A model generated the notes under the pieces. That model was not told the origin of the DNA. It saw nothing but the letters and a program-made list of their open reading frames with translations, and did no database searches. Below are positions 47,880 through 58,616 of a stretch of 64,000 nt of DNA, piece by piece (within the stretch, counting starts at the first letter, position 1; each line of letters opens with the position of its first letter). The stretch is taken from NCBI GenBank assembly GCA_028023455.1, contig JAQFVV010006231.1, positions 1,507,478 to 1,571,477 of the forward strand, read 5' to 3'. The stretch comes from Epiperipatus broadwayi (lineage: Eukaryota; Onychophora; Udeonychophora; Euonychophora; Peripatidae). Made by a program: the position numbers and the translations under genes.

Positions 47880-48095
47880 TTTTTTCATCCATCGATGATT
47901 TCACCGTTTTTGTTTGTCCATTGATGATTTCAGCGGGTTTTTTTTTTACTTTTTTTCTATCGATGATCTTTAGCCTTTTTTTTTTTTTTGCCCATCGATG
48001 ATTTCAGTGATTTTTTATTTTTATTTTTTTTCCCATCGATGATTTCAGCCTTTTTTTTGGGGGGGGGGTTGTCTATTGATGATTTCAGTGATTTT
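47880..48095 (+). repeat. minisatellite with core ATCGATGATTTCAG
   Basis: Six successive units have the core CCATYGATGATTTCAGYG followed by a variable T run. The cores lie near 47,890, 47,921, 47,960, 47,993, 48,034 and 48,073, a spacing of about 31-41 bp. Variation is mostly in T-run length, and one unit ends in a G run (48,059-48,068). The block lies just beyond the foldback-family remnant. Confidence 0.85.
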
Positions 48096-48354
48096 TTCAT
48101 ATAAATTTATCACTTGCAGGCTTCTTGGTGATTCGTCAGCATCACCTGGTGGCCACAGTATATGTAACTAAACTCTACCATTGATTGACTTGTTACTATT
48201 GATGTTAATTATTTATATTGACTTCTAATGCAGATTCTTTCCTCATTTTCTATGCTCATTAAAAACAGTGATGCTTTTGATGATGTTTATGACTATAATT
48301 TCTTGGTACCTTTTGTCCCATATTGTAACAAATGGCGACCCACATTGTGAACTT

Positions 48355-48612
48355 TATATACTGAGAATCTGATGGTGCATCTCCTGCTGATGACTCACAT
48401 ACACACATATACAAATAAATATATTCAACATGTAATCACAACAGCTGATGAACCATCAGTTTAATAAAGATCACTCAAATTCTAAGTTTTCCTAATTAAG
48501 GAATTGGTGCTGATGTTCAAACCATATTTCTTTATATAATTGATTTCTGTAAGAAATCCAGATTATATTTCTTGATCATCACACATCAAATTGTTTTTTA
48601 GAGGATCACACT
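48355..48612 (+). repeat. dispersed repeat shared with 30.2 kb
   Basis: This is the counterpart of 30,190-30,460 in the same orientation, with the order of CTGCTGATGACTCACA, TTCAACATGTAA, CATCAGTTTAATAAAGA and AAATTCTAAGTTTTCCT conserved. A TGTAACAAATGGCGACCCA stretch lies just upstream (48,325). The other copy has a similar ATGGCGACCA at its middle (30,358), so the family boundaries are uncertain. Confidence 0.65.
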
Positions 48613-49807
48613 TAACTTTCAACCATAAGTATTTTTTTATATAGATGGAGCTTGATTTACACTATTCTCTAATTTACAGTGCAACTTTCTTTTTAGAAAA
48701 ATAATATCCTTTCTTTAGTTTTCAAATCATTAGCAAAAATCCTTTGCTTTTTTTTTTTTCCAAAATATAATCATTATCAAACAAAAAAAAAAAAAAGGCC
48801 AACTCTTAATTTTATAAGATTACAACGTTTTTGCATATATTACTTTTAATATGTTAAAAATAATCTGAAAATGTTTATAATTAGCAAAGGACAGTTTTAA
48901 TTCATTATTCTAATTTTTATATTGGTTATGTAGTTCCAAAATCATTTAGTACTCGGTCAAGCAAAGAATGTCATATGTTTTTTTTTTTTTTTTCAATCCC
49001 TCTTTGAGATCCAATGAGGATTCTCCTTTTTGGGTCAGTGAAAGAACAGACCAATTCATATTTATAACATATTGCATCTAAAAAAAATTCTATACTGCAA
49101 TTCCATGATTTTTTGAAAATCCAAAATTGACCATTTTAGTGCTTAACACCTGTAGTTCCTAAAGAATGAACATTTAATCTCCTGCCTGCATGATAGGATC
49201 TATTTTTAAGTGTAGATATTGACATTTTAAAAACCATTTTGATTCCTAGCAGTAGAACATAATATATGATAACTTTGTTTTGAATGTACACGCTATTTCA
49301 TTTTTTTAATACAGATTTTTCTGCCTAAACAAATCAATCCATGTTTTATGCAGAATGCAGCAATCACTTAGTTTAGTTTTTTTCGGAACATTGAAAGTTT
49401 TTAGGAGGCGGGAGTGTTGACATTTTTTTTTTTCTGAATTCACCTAGCAGTGCTGCAAATAAAAATTGTCTTTAAGAATCCATAACAGGCGAAATTCAGT
49501 ACCACGCACTTATACGTAGTAAAAATAAAATGTAAATCTAATGCTTTCCATTACTATTATTGGTAAAATATTATGACTATTTCCATTAGCAATCTGCAAG
49601 ACACAATATTTCTAGTCAGATTGGGAAAAGCAGCTCATGAAGACTATCTTTTAAAAATCCTTTGGTAATTGTGACAGATAGGAAAATTTCTGATTATAGG
49701 TAATTAAACAATCATTTACTGAACGAAAATCCTGTCAAATCCAGTTCCAAAGTGACTCATTAGTAATTGTATTGTCTCTTGCAAGATTACAATCTTTATT
49801 TTTTTTT
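48613..49807. other. non-coding stretch
   Basis: No gene is supported. Long T and A runs lie at 48,750, 48,782 and 48,980. Confidence 0.5.
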
Positions 49808-49902
49808 CTCATGTGTCATAGCATCAGCCGGAAGCGAACCCGCTAACCCGAGACAACTGCTTGTAAAGCAACTTTCGCTGACCTCTCGATCACCAATGCT
49901 TG
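49808..49902 (-). mobile_element. tRNA-derived SINE, copy 3
   Basis: The minus strand reads AAGCATTGGTGATCGAGAGG (A-box region), an anticodon arm around TTTACAAGC, GGTTAGCGGGTTCGCTTCC (intact B box GGTTCGCTTCC), then ATGCTATGACACATGAG and A-rich sequence. It is the closest of the three copies to a tRNA consensus in the T-arm. No clear target duplication was found. It lies about 750 bp upstream of the GSKIP exon. Confidence 0.75.
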
Positions 49903-50662
49903 ATTTTTCTTATACATTATTCACATATATAAGAAAAAAAGATTGAAGTTGGCATTTCCGTGCGTAATATGAACGGAAAAAAACGTTTACATTATTATAA
50001 TTTGTTCAAAGTATGACCGCTGTTATGAGAGTCTCGTGACTACCAGCCCTATATTAATTTCAGTAACTGAAGAAAGTGAGTTTAAAAAAAGAAGTAAGTT
50101 TGAGAATTTAAGAAAAGACTATCGGAAAGAGCATCTAATCTCTGATAAGCTAATAATTAAAGGCTAGATTATGTCCACGCTGTTTATATATATATCTTAT
50201 AAGATTTAATATTTATTCAATTTTCAGTTTCGTGCGCTTTTATCATTTATTTAAAAGAATTTATGAGTATTAATTTTTGAAATAATTTCGTGCTTATACA
50301 ATTAACTTAAAGTTGGCGTCTGTATTTTAACTGGGGTAAAAAAGTTCTTTTTTCGTGGAAAGTGTTGATAGGTTTTTTTATTATTTTTAACAAAAGTTAA
50401 ATCCCCAAATGGATGCGCCTCTAGCGGTAGTCTGGATTTGCCTAGTTAAAAAATCTGCTCTGTGAAGTACAGTATATCAATATTTTAAACTATTTACTTT
50501 ATTAAAAAAATATTTTTTTTATAGTTTTATCAAAAAACATTATTAACGCAATTTTTAAAAAAATATTAGTTGCAATTTAAATAAAATTCTGAAACGTTAG
50601 TAACATATTTTTTTTTGATATTTTAATTAAGCACAGTAATAGTAAAAAATTATAATTTATGA
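49903..50662 (+). other. region upstream of the GSKIP exon (5' flank/5' UTR)
   Basis: This stretch is free of recognised repeats and has more CpG dinucleotides than most of the window (for example CATTTCCGTGCGTAATATGAACGG near 49,955, and TTTCGTGCGCTTTT near 50,230). That fits a promoter-proximal position. No convincing TATA box or start site can be fixed. A pyrimidine-rich TTTTTTTTTTGATATTTTAATTAAG just before 50,632 could be a 3' splice site, so the coding exon may not be the first exon. Confidence 0.4.
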
Positions 50663-50932
50663 ATGAATGAAATTTACAACTTTAGCAACGACTCCAGCCT
50701 CAGTTTCGTTATCAACGCTACAATGGCGGAGTGTGAAGCTAACTGCCAACATGAACTTGAGAGTAAGCTATTGCGGGTAGAAGCAGAAGAGGCACTAAAA
50801 GAAATTCGTTTTACTGTTAATGATGCAGAATTGTCCAAAGTATTACCTATTTCAAAAGAAACAGTTTATTTAAATTTAACGACGAAGGAAGTGCAAACTT
50901 TCTGTGTGGAATTATCGGTACAAGGCTTTCGG
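50663..50932 (+). CDS. GSKIP: GSK3-beta interaction protein, N-terminal coding exon (partial gene)
   Basis: The 90 codons up to the splice donor match the first half of GSKIP, a small cytosolic scaffold that binds glycogen synthase kinase 3-beta and, in vertebrates, the PKA regulatory subunit. Residues 39-54 (VEAEEALKEIRFTVND) align with the conserved helix and strand of the family. Residues 68-84 (VYLNLTTKEVQTFCVEL) align with the conserved strand pair, whose human form is VAYINVETKERNRYCLEL. Human GSKIP is 139 residues. The C-terminal half, with the GSK3-binding helix, is missing here because the reading frame meets a donor site GTGAGT at 50,933 in phase 0. Two starts are possible: M1 at 50,663, overlapped by a tiny upstream ATG frame at 50,659, or M21 at 50,723 (ACAATGG, a better Kozak context). 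I prefer M21 for initiation, but list the longer frame. Confidence 0.85.
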
Positions 50933-50938
50933 GTGAGT
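50933..50938 (+). other. 5' splice donor of the GSKIP exon
   Basis: CGG|GTGAGT matches the metazoan donor consensus. Similarity to GSKIP stops exactly at this boundary, and the open frame runs only five more codons before a stop. Confidence 0.85.
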
Positions 50939-52879
50939 AACGTTAGATAAACCGTAGTCCTACTGGCTGCTTTGGCGTTCATTTCTACGGTGATTGTTAA
51001 GTGAATATAATATGAAGAATTTCATTTTAATTTTGCTAATTTTTTTTTTTCATTCTCTTAATCAATACTCATTTTTAATAGCATTTTTTATAAGCAAAAA
51101 ATATATTCAAATTTGATTTAATTTTATAAATCAAATAAACTTGAGAAAAGTAGGTAGTTGTTGAATTTGATAGTTTTAAATACTTAAGAAATGTAACTTA
51201 ACTGCTTATTTTCCAATTAATTGGCTAATCTTTATATTTTCAAGTGAGTACTATAATTAAAACTACTTATTAAAAAAAAAAAAAAAACTATTCATACTTG
51301 AAGAAGTGGTGATTTCATTTAAATTGATTTAAAAATATTTATTTGATAACCTTTTATTTTCTACTTGATTTACTTTATAATTTACTTTAGCAAGAAACAT
51401 TTCCTGCTAAATGTAAATTCTTATATGTGATTATGAATTAAATTGTGATCATCTAACAAAAAAAATTGTTTATTAATTTTTATATATATATTAAAAATGT
51501 AATTTTGTTATTCATTTGCATATATAATTAATGTTGTATAATTAATGTTGCATATACTTAGAATTGAATGAATAATAGTTTTACGGGGAGTGTTATGAAT
51601 CGCACGTCTGCATTTAACACTAATTTGGAAAAGAAAACATTCTTAGTATATGATGGTCAAATGTTATCACTACATGTACTACCTCTTATCTTGTTATTTC
51701 AATCTATCTTCCAACAGATTACATACATGCATATATAAAAGATATAACAATAATTTAGAAATATTGTTTGTCGTTTTCTTTACAATAAGATTTTTTGAAG
51801 AGCTTCGCCAAATACTATATTAATATGATTAGTTGATGCAAGAAAACATGACATTAAAAAAACTCAGATGCCTAGGATTGAGCAAACTGATTTTTTTTTT
51901 TTTAAAAAAAGCTTAGACTCATTCAGCTTGACCTTTAATTCTAGAGTCTGATTCGTTCTACAATTGTGCCAACCCGCAGAGGGCAAGCGTAGTTAATTAA
52001 AACAATGAGTACTTAGTAAAGGGGGGGGGGGCAAGATTAAATGTAATTGAATAATCTATTATGTAGATCATTATTCAATTTGATAAAACTATAATTATTT
52101 GTTATAACAATTCAATATAAACAAATGAACCATTTTCTATACCTTTTTTTTGCAATACATAAACTTTATTAAAGGTTTCGATTGACGTATGAGAAAATGT
52201 ATCATTTGTTATATATTGGAAAATATGAGTGTTAAAAGAAAAAAAAAGGGTTTTTTTTTTCATAATTATTCATATAAATAATATCTTTTAAATATTTTTT
52301 TTTATCAAAGTTAAGTACAACAAACAGACAAAACTCTCCATACAGTATGGTGATCATGTGAAGTATAAATTAACTTGTCTGCTTATAGCTAGTTGAATAA
52401 TTAGGCACCCAAATAAAGCGACTAAATAGTTGATGATTGCCATTTCTGGTAGTTTGTCATTGCTTGCTATTCTTGCACTGTGTTTTATTCTATAATTTCA
52501 ATTTTGAGAGCTATATTATTTGTTTATGTACAGAATTTTATTAGAAAACAGATTTGTTGTTTAAAAATAGTTTGCCATTAATATTCATTTAATTCTTAAA
52601 ATAAAATCTCGTCAAAATATGGCGTTTCCAATAAAGAAAAAATAAAAGTTTATAATTTGGAAAAGTCATTTGATAGAGGAAATTATAGATTTGAAATAAA
52701 AATGCGTAAAAAAGAAAATATATATATATAAATTTGAATAATAGAAAGTATTGAAATATAAAGCTTTTTTGTAGGCCAAAAAAAAAGAAGATAAAAAAAG
52801 GTTGCAAGGTAAATATTTATTTTCTGATCTAATAATAAAAATAATAATCCAAATGGCTTAACACTCGGAAGTTATTAAG
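50939..52879. other. probable GSKIP intron, AT-rich
   Basis: No downstream GSKIP exon was recognised (searched by eye for a short exon encoding the conserved TVY.LLD.LSP.YR region). It contains a 10-base G run at 52,021-52,030 and many A/T homopolymers. A second exon could still be hidden if short or divergent. Confidence 0.5.
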
Positions 52880-53000
52880 AACTTCTAGAGCCGGAAGTGC
52901 TGGCCCTGCAATCCATGGATCTTGAACTGCAATGTATGAAACACTATCACTGCATCAGTCTTAAAATGCAGAACATGGAGCACTTTATCACTGCACCGAG
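52880..53000. repeat. short GC-richer block with ~39-bp internal repeat
   Basis: TGCAATGTATGAAACACTATCACTGCATC-type units occur twice in outline (near 52,929 and 52,968), sharing ...TATCACTGCAYC. The preceding GAGCCGGAAGTGCTGGCCCTGC makes the block compositionally distinct. Its origin is unknown; a decayed SINE is possible. Confidence 0.5.
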
Positions 53001-56000
53001 CCAAGATAAAGCATTTTGATTTAATAACTACGGAGTTGAATATTTGTTGAATTAATTTTGCTAATTATATAGTTTTTAATATGTAAATTAATTTTTAAAA
53101 AAGGAAAAAAGTATTTATACTTAAGGGATTGACAAGTGATAACTAACTTGGTATATGAGATTGTAATGTTTTTATATAAATGTTAAATATTGTACTGTTA
53201 TGATTTTCCCCTTGTTTTTGTGTAAAATAGAAATAAAAATTAATGTGTCTGTAGAGTGCATTTATATATACTGTTATTTGTAATTTTTAAAAATATAGTA
53301 AACTAATAATAATAATAATAAATGCAAAATTATAATTATCTATATTAATTATATTTGGATGGATTTTATACAATCAATCAAGACTTTTATTTGCAGTTTT
53401 ATATTCATTTCATTGTTTGATGTTTATCTTTATGCACACATATATAAATGACTTAGATAAAATAATGAAAACATATGTTACATCAACACTATTTTTGCCA
53501 TTGTAAAAAAATATCCAAATATTCGTCCACTGAGAAGCCTTTATTACTTTAGAATACCAAAAGAGATACTCTTAAGTTACAATTCAGGAATCTTTAGTCC
53601 TTGAATTTACCCCTATCCCTGCACTAAACCATAGAGGACAATAAAATTTGATTATGTAGCTCAGAAATAAAAATGCAAAGGCAATACTAGGAAGATGGTA
53701 TGAAGCATCTTGTAGAAAAATATAATTTTTTTAAATCTATAAGACAGATTGTCGAATCTGTCTTGCTGTTAGATTATTGATAGCTATTAGCTGAGCATTA
53801 ATTACTGAACAATTTCATGTTCAAGGTCATTAATTTCAAGACTGAATACTGGGAACAGAAACAACTATAGTAAAAAGAAAAAAGAAAGCAATGGGATAAA
53901 TCACTGTCAAAATCAATATAATCCTATATCTCTATTAAAGTAATTCATTGGAACTTTCACAAGCAAAACAATTTTGTCTAAGCTGCTTTTCGTAGTGTCA
54001 GGTGTCATAAATGTAATAAATGGACAATGGATGAATAAAAGCATGTCATATGATTATAAAAATCATCATCATGTGCATTTTCCCAAACTCTTGGATTATA
54101 GCCAAAGAAAGTTTATCAATCAGACTGCCTTTCTTCAATTAAGAAACAATGATGTAACTGGCATGTTTTTGTCAACTCTATATTAGCATTTGTTTAGATC
54201 AATTATTCAGCATGGATATATTACAGATGAAATACAGATCAAATTTGTGGAATCAAATTCATTCTATGGTGAAGATATTGTTATCAGACAATATCATTAT
54301 TTTATAGAAATAGTACTCCAGTTTACACAGCTCATACAACTAGTATTGTGTAGGCTTTGTAGATCATTGCTGAACAATCAATGAGTCATTAGTTTCCTCT
54401 CTTAATATCTCGGAAAACTCTAGGCTTTTTTACAAACTAGAAGATATTCTCTATGGAGAATGTTTTCATATTTCTGTAGATCCTGTTCATATTTTATAAA
54501 ATCTTTTTTTTTAAATATATGCCTTTTTTTTTAAAGAGTGCAAAAATGATGTTTCCTATGTTTTGATTAAATTGTAATAGATCTATTAAAAATCAGGATA
54601 AGGCAAAGTTCATTAACTAAATTAAAAGAATGAATCGGGCAGTAACTTCAACTCCTTAATATTTTACTAATAGTTAAGCTATCTAAAAAAAAAAAAAAAT
54701 CTACATACTAATTAATTATCTTCTATTAAAAACCAATTGATTTTTTTAAAATCTGTTTTTTTAAGCACTGTGTTGAATTCTGTTATATTAAAGACATGTT
54801 ATAGTGACTATTTACTAGTGAAATTGTTTTATCATGTGTTAATTTATATTCCAGTTACATAATATTATAGTGACAATTGCTAATGTTAACTCTTTTTGAA
54901 AAATTGAGATGAAAAGGCATACTCAATCCTGAGAATAGGATGTTTTTCCTTTAACTTCATTGTAATATATTTTAAGTTACCAATGACATCTTATCTTATG
55001 AAGCATGCAGTATAATTATTGGCATATAAATATTGCTTTGATAAATATGATCTCTTGTAAATTAACCACTATCAAAACACTTTAAAGCACTGAATTTTTG
55101 GTTATATATTTTAATTTTACAATGTATTGTCGGTATTGCTTTTAATGGAAGTATAAATATATCTATGTTTTGTATGATTTAGAGTGAATCAAGAAGATCA
55201 TATATTTCCCATGTTTTATGGATTTTTGGCTATTTAATGAATTAATTGTCTCTAATACCATAAATGATATAATATCCTCAAGAATTTCTAAAAAAAAAAA
55301 AAAAATTTGCAACATACCAATACACAAATGAGCTAAACTTTTTTAAACTTCATTATATACAGTGAGCTTGTTCACAAACATTTTGCCTAAAACAACATAT
55401 CATACTACAAATATTCAAATTTCAACTATTGTTTATAAATTGGTAAACCACATAGTGAATCTGCTTTGTATACCTGTTTTAACCAGATAGTGTTATTCCA
55501 ACTAATCTTTTCATAAATATCTTTTGGATCAAAACATATCTTTTAGTAGATAGTTTAAAATCAATATCACAAAGAATATTGATCAAAATTTTTTTTTTCC
55601 ATGTATCATACTAGAAAAATTAAATGAATGAAGCTATCAAAGTTCTTGACCTCATAAAAAATTTTCATTTACCAAGCTTTTTGATAGAAAGCTATTATTC
55701 TTGCTAAAGTGAATAAATTACATTAACTTGATGGTTATCCAACTTGTTTTCAAAGTCATTTTTGATTTTGTGAATTGGAATCATTTGTTCATCACACTTC
55801 AGAAAGTACTACTCAATACCATACCTGATTTGCAAGTAATTATCTTTTCTATAGAACTATAATTATATGCATCTATCTTAACCATTCAAATCCAATGTTT
55901 ACACTTAGTAAAAGTATCAGGATATTTACTATTTTTTTATCACTATTGATTTGCTTTGGTTAAATATTTTGGAATAAATCACAGATCTTTATGAGTTACA

Positions 56001-56879
56001 TTTTTCAGAGCTTATCAGGATATACACTGTCTGTTCAGTTCTGCCATCTTTTAGCTTTAGTAATCAATAGATACTAGATGGTTGTATTTGTTAAATCTTT
56101 ATCCATTGCTATTCTATTCATATTTCCTGACTAGTCTTTGTGTTATCGCTTTTTATCAATGAAGAGTTTTGGATCTGGATCTAATCCATCTGGATTTAAC
56201 AGTAGGAATAGTTAGTACCATTCATCTAATAGCTATACTATCTTATACCCTTTTTATATTAGCTAACTATCAGACTAAAATTCAAAAACCATCTTAAATA
56301 TTTTGAATTGAATTCAACTTTCTTGCATGGTTATATAGATGTGATACTAGTTTGTCATCTTAGTTTTTTAATAACCACATTACTTTTCCTATACTATTTT
56401 GTAACTTATCAAAATGCTTTAATTCAAAGTTCAAAAGTTTTCTTGAATGAAGACATTTTCGGGGAGAGGGTAAAGCAACTCTCATCCAGCAGTGGCCTTT
56501 TAATTTTTTTCTATGTTACCAGTCTAAAATTATAAAGTATCTGATACTAGTTCAGCATCTGTATATTTTGGTGTCCTAAGTTTTTTTAATATCTGCAATC
56601 ACCTCTAATATTTGGCTAGGATTGATATAAACAAAAAAAAAAAAACAACAACAGATATTCCCTGCTTATGCAATACTTTTCATAAGAAAACTCATTATAC
56701 TACTCTAGTTTTTCATATTTTGTAACTCTGAGTAAATAACAGGTGCTAGACAGTAATGCTTAAAAATTGAAAGCATCAAAATATACTGATATTGAAGTAG
56801 TGTTCAATTTAAAGTATTAAAAATATTTTTCAATTTCAAGCTGGTGGCTTCATAATACAAAAAAAGTATAAAAGATGGC
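53001..56879. other. intron or intergenic sequence, no gene recognised
   Basis: Two adjacent + open frames at 53,974-54,186 and 54,190-54,384, separated by one stop, sit in a slightly less A/T-rich segment (53.5-54.5 kb). They show no motif I can assign. They might be relics of a mobile element. The rest, including an open frame at 56,308-56,535 with hydrophobic composition, has no support. Confidence 0.4.
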
Positions 56880-57010
56880 CGTCAGATGACAGATCCATTA
56901 GATTAAAAAAATCAAAGATCCAGATGCAATATATTCAGATCCTAAATTTCTCACTGATTAAAAGACTTTAACTGGAATCTAGTCTGGGGAATGAATAGAC
57001 AACACAATAA
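56880..57010 (+). repeat. dispersed repeat, counterpart of 2.1 kb
   Basis: This shares AGATCCAGATGCAAT and TCTAGTCTGGGG.A with 2,090-2,250 in the same order and orientation. A short GATCC..TAGATTAA segment upstream suggests a tRNA-derived 5' end, but it is not complete. Confidence 0.45.
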
Positions 57011-57129
57011 AGATTTAATAAGCACTGTTGATTACCATATATCGATTGCTTAAGTTATTGTAGTTAACAGAACTAGCGTAATATAAAAATTTACTTTTTT
57101 ATTGATGACTTTTTTTTTATTAAGAAAAA

Positions 57130-58385
57130 TATTTACAGTGTCAGGTAGCTACATTTTGCTGATTACAATAGGTTTATGTAGAAGTTCATAGCTTTGCAAA
57201 CAATCTGTGTGGCATTGTCATCATACTATTTAGTGCAGTAGTCTGAGATGTCCCATTGTTGGATATGGTAATATACACCCATGTGTCCACAAAGTGATGC
57301 TCTGGCACAAGGAAGTGATCTATGTTCTTCATGTTTATTAGTATTTTTTATGTGATACAAGGATCACTATCTCTTTGACTGAAGATATGTTGATACCTGG
57401 TGATCCATAAAACATGTAGTAAGCATGCTGCTAGCCTGATAGTTGCATACTTTCCTTCTTTCATTGCTCTGTCAATTGACAGGACTTTTTCACAGCCAGG
57501 GGAAACTCTATTAATGATTGTGCTTCTGGTGTATCCCAAGTATGAGCAAGCAAAGAAAATGTAATCCAGAGTCTCTTCATATTTATTACAAAGTTTACAT
57601 ATGATGCTTATTTGACAAAATTCTCTTTCCATCACCAAAAAGTAACTGGTGGGCAAATAGAACAAGTTAAACTTAATTATAAAATCAACTAGCTTTGATC
57701 TTATCCACCAGTATTTTGACTTCCTGAGCATTTGTTTCACTGACAGTTTTAGTTGGGTGGTTATTCAGTCTTGATTAGGAAAAAGGAGCTTATACACTTC
57801 CCAATATGTTTGCTTTGTTTTCTTTATTTGCTCAGTAACTGAAAATATAGTTCTTAATTGGTCTTCTAGCTCTTTAATCCATTTACCAGGAATGGATGGT
57901 GGTATATCTGAGAGCTCTACAGCGCCTTTACTTTGATCTTGTTCTCTTTTACTGTAGATTTCTCTGAGCATTGAAAGTGCTTTTTGGACAAAAAACACCT
58001 TGACGACATGAAGACCAAGTCTATTCAGGTCATGTAGTCTCTGCACCTTGGCCATACAATTTTCCTCTTCCACATCTTGGTGCATTCCCTTGGCTGGCTT
58101 AAAGATTGGCAAGTAATAATTTATTTGTGGAAACACTATCATGTTTAACAATGCCATCTTACCTGGAAGTGACAGGGAGATCATTGAGAGGGAGTTTAAC
58201 TTCTTGGTCTTATCCAAAAGATACTGCTGGATGGCCCTCCTAGAGCCACTGGGAACCCAAGGAATTTCTGCGGTTTTCCCATATATCTGGATCATACTAT
58301 AACACCCCTACTGATTCTCTAGACCACAGATTTGTCTGAGTTGATGGACAGATTGAATCTGCTAGCATACCTGTTCCAGGGCATA
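57130..58385 (-). pseudogene. 3' part of a LINE: RT thumb and zinc-binding domain
   Basis: On the minus strand, 58,385-58,296 encodes a FNLSINSDKSVV-like stretch typical of the region after the RT palm. The frame 58,295-57,765 (176 codons) continues with SLPGKMALLNMIVFPQINY (residues 42-60), matching the LSL.GR..LIN.V..P...Y block of the LINE RT thumb/connector. Frame 57,740-57,348 (130 codons) carries a decayed zf-RVT zinc-binding domain, with cysteines at residues 48, 51 and 65 (CKLC ... FFAC) but the usual His replaced. One stop separates the two frames. The endonuclease and catalytic palm are absent, so this is a 5'-truncated copy, as is usual for LINEs. It is a different family from the one at 7.4 and 23.5 kb. 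57,130-57,347 is presumably 3' UTR. Confidence 0.8.
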
Positions 58386-58616
58386 AATAATTATATTTTT
58401 TTGTGAATAAATTTTTTTAATTTTATTATCATTTCTGAATTTTTTATTCTTTTTTTTTTTTTTTTTAATATTGCAATGTTTTATTTCAGTCTTTGTAATT
58501 TAATGTAGTTTTTTTTTTATTCTATGTTACCTGCAAAAGGTGTTAATCACAAATTAGTGAATATATATATTAAAATTATCACAAATTCACAACTCAAACA
58601 GACTCCCCCCCCCCAA
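58386..58616. other. T-rich spacer with poly-T and poly-C runs
   Basis: Long T runs at about 58,447-58,466 and 58,509-58,518 and a C run at 58,604-58,614 lie between the LINE and the Penelope-associated region. Confidence 0.6.

Noticed and set aside
47880-48095. CRISPR-like array of short repeats
   Set aside because: Spacers are T homopolymers rather than unique sequences and the genome is clearly eukaryotic; it is a minisatellite.
53974-54384. Two adjacent open frames as a novel gene
   Set aside because: Separated by a stop, no motif, no splice logic, and of lengths expected by chance; mentioned only as possible mobile-element relics.
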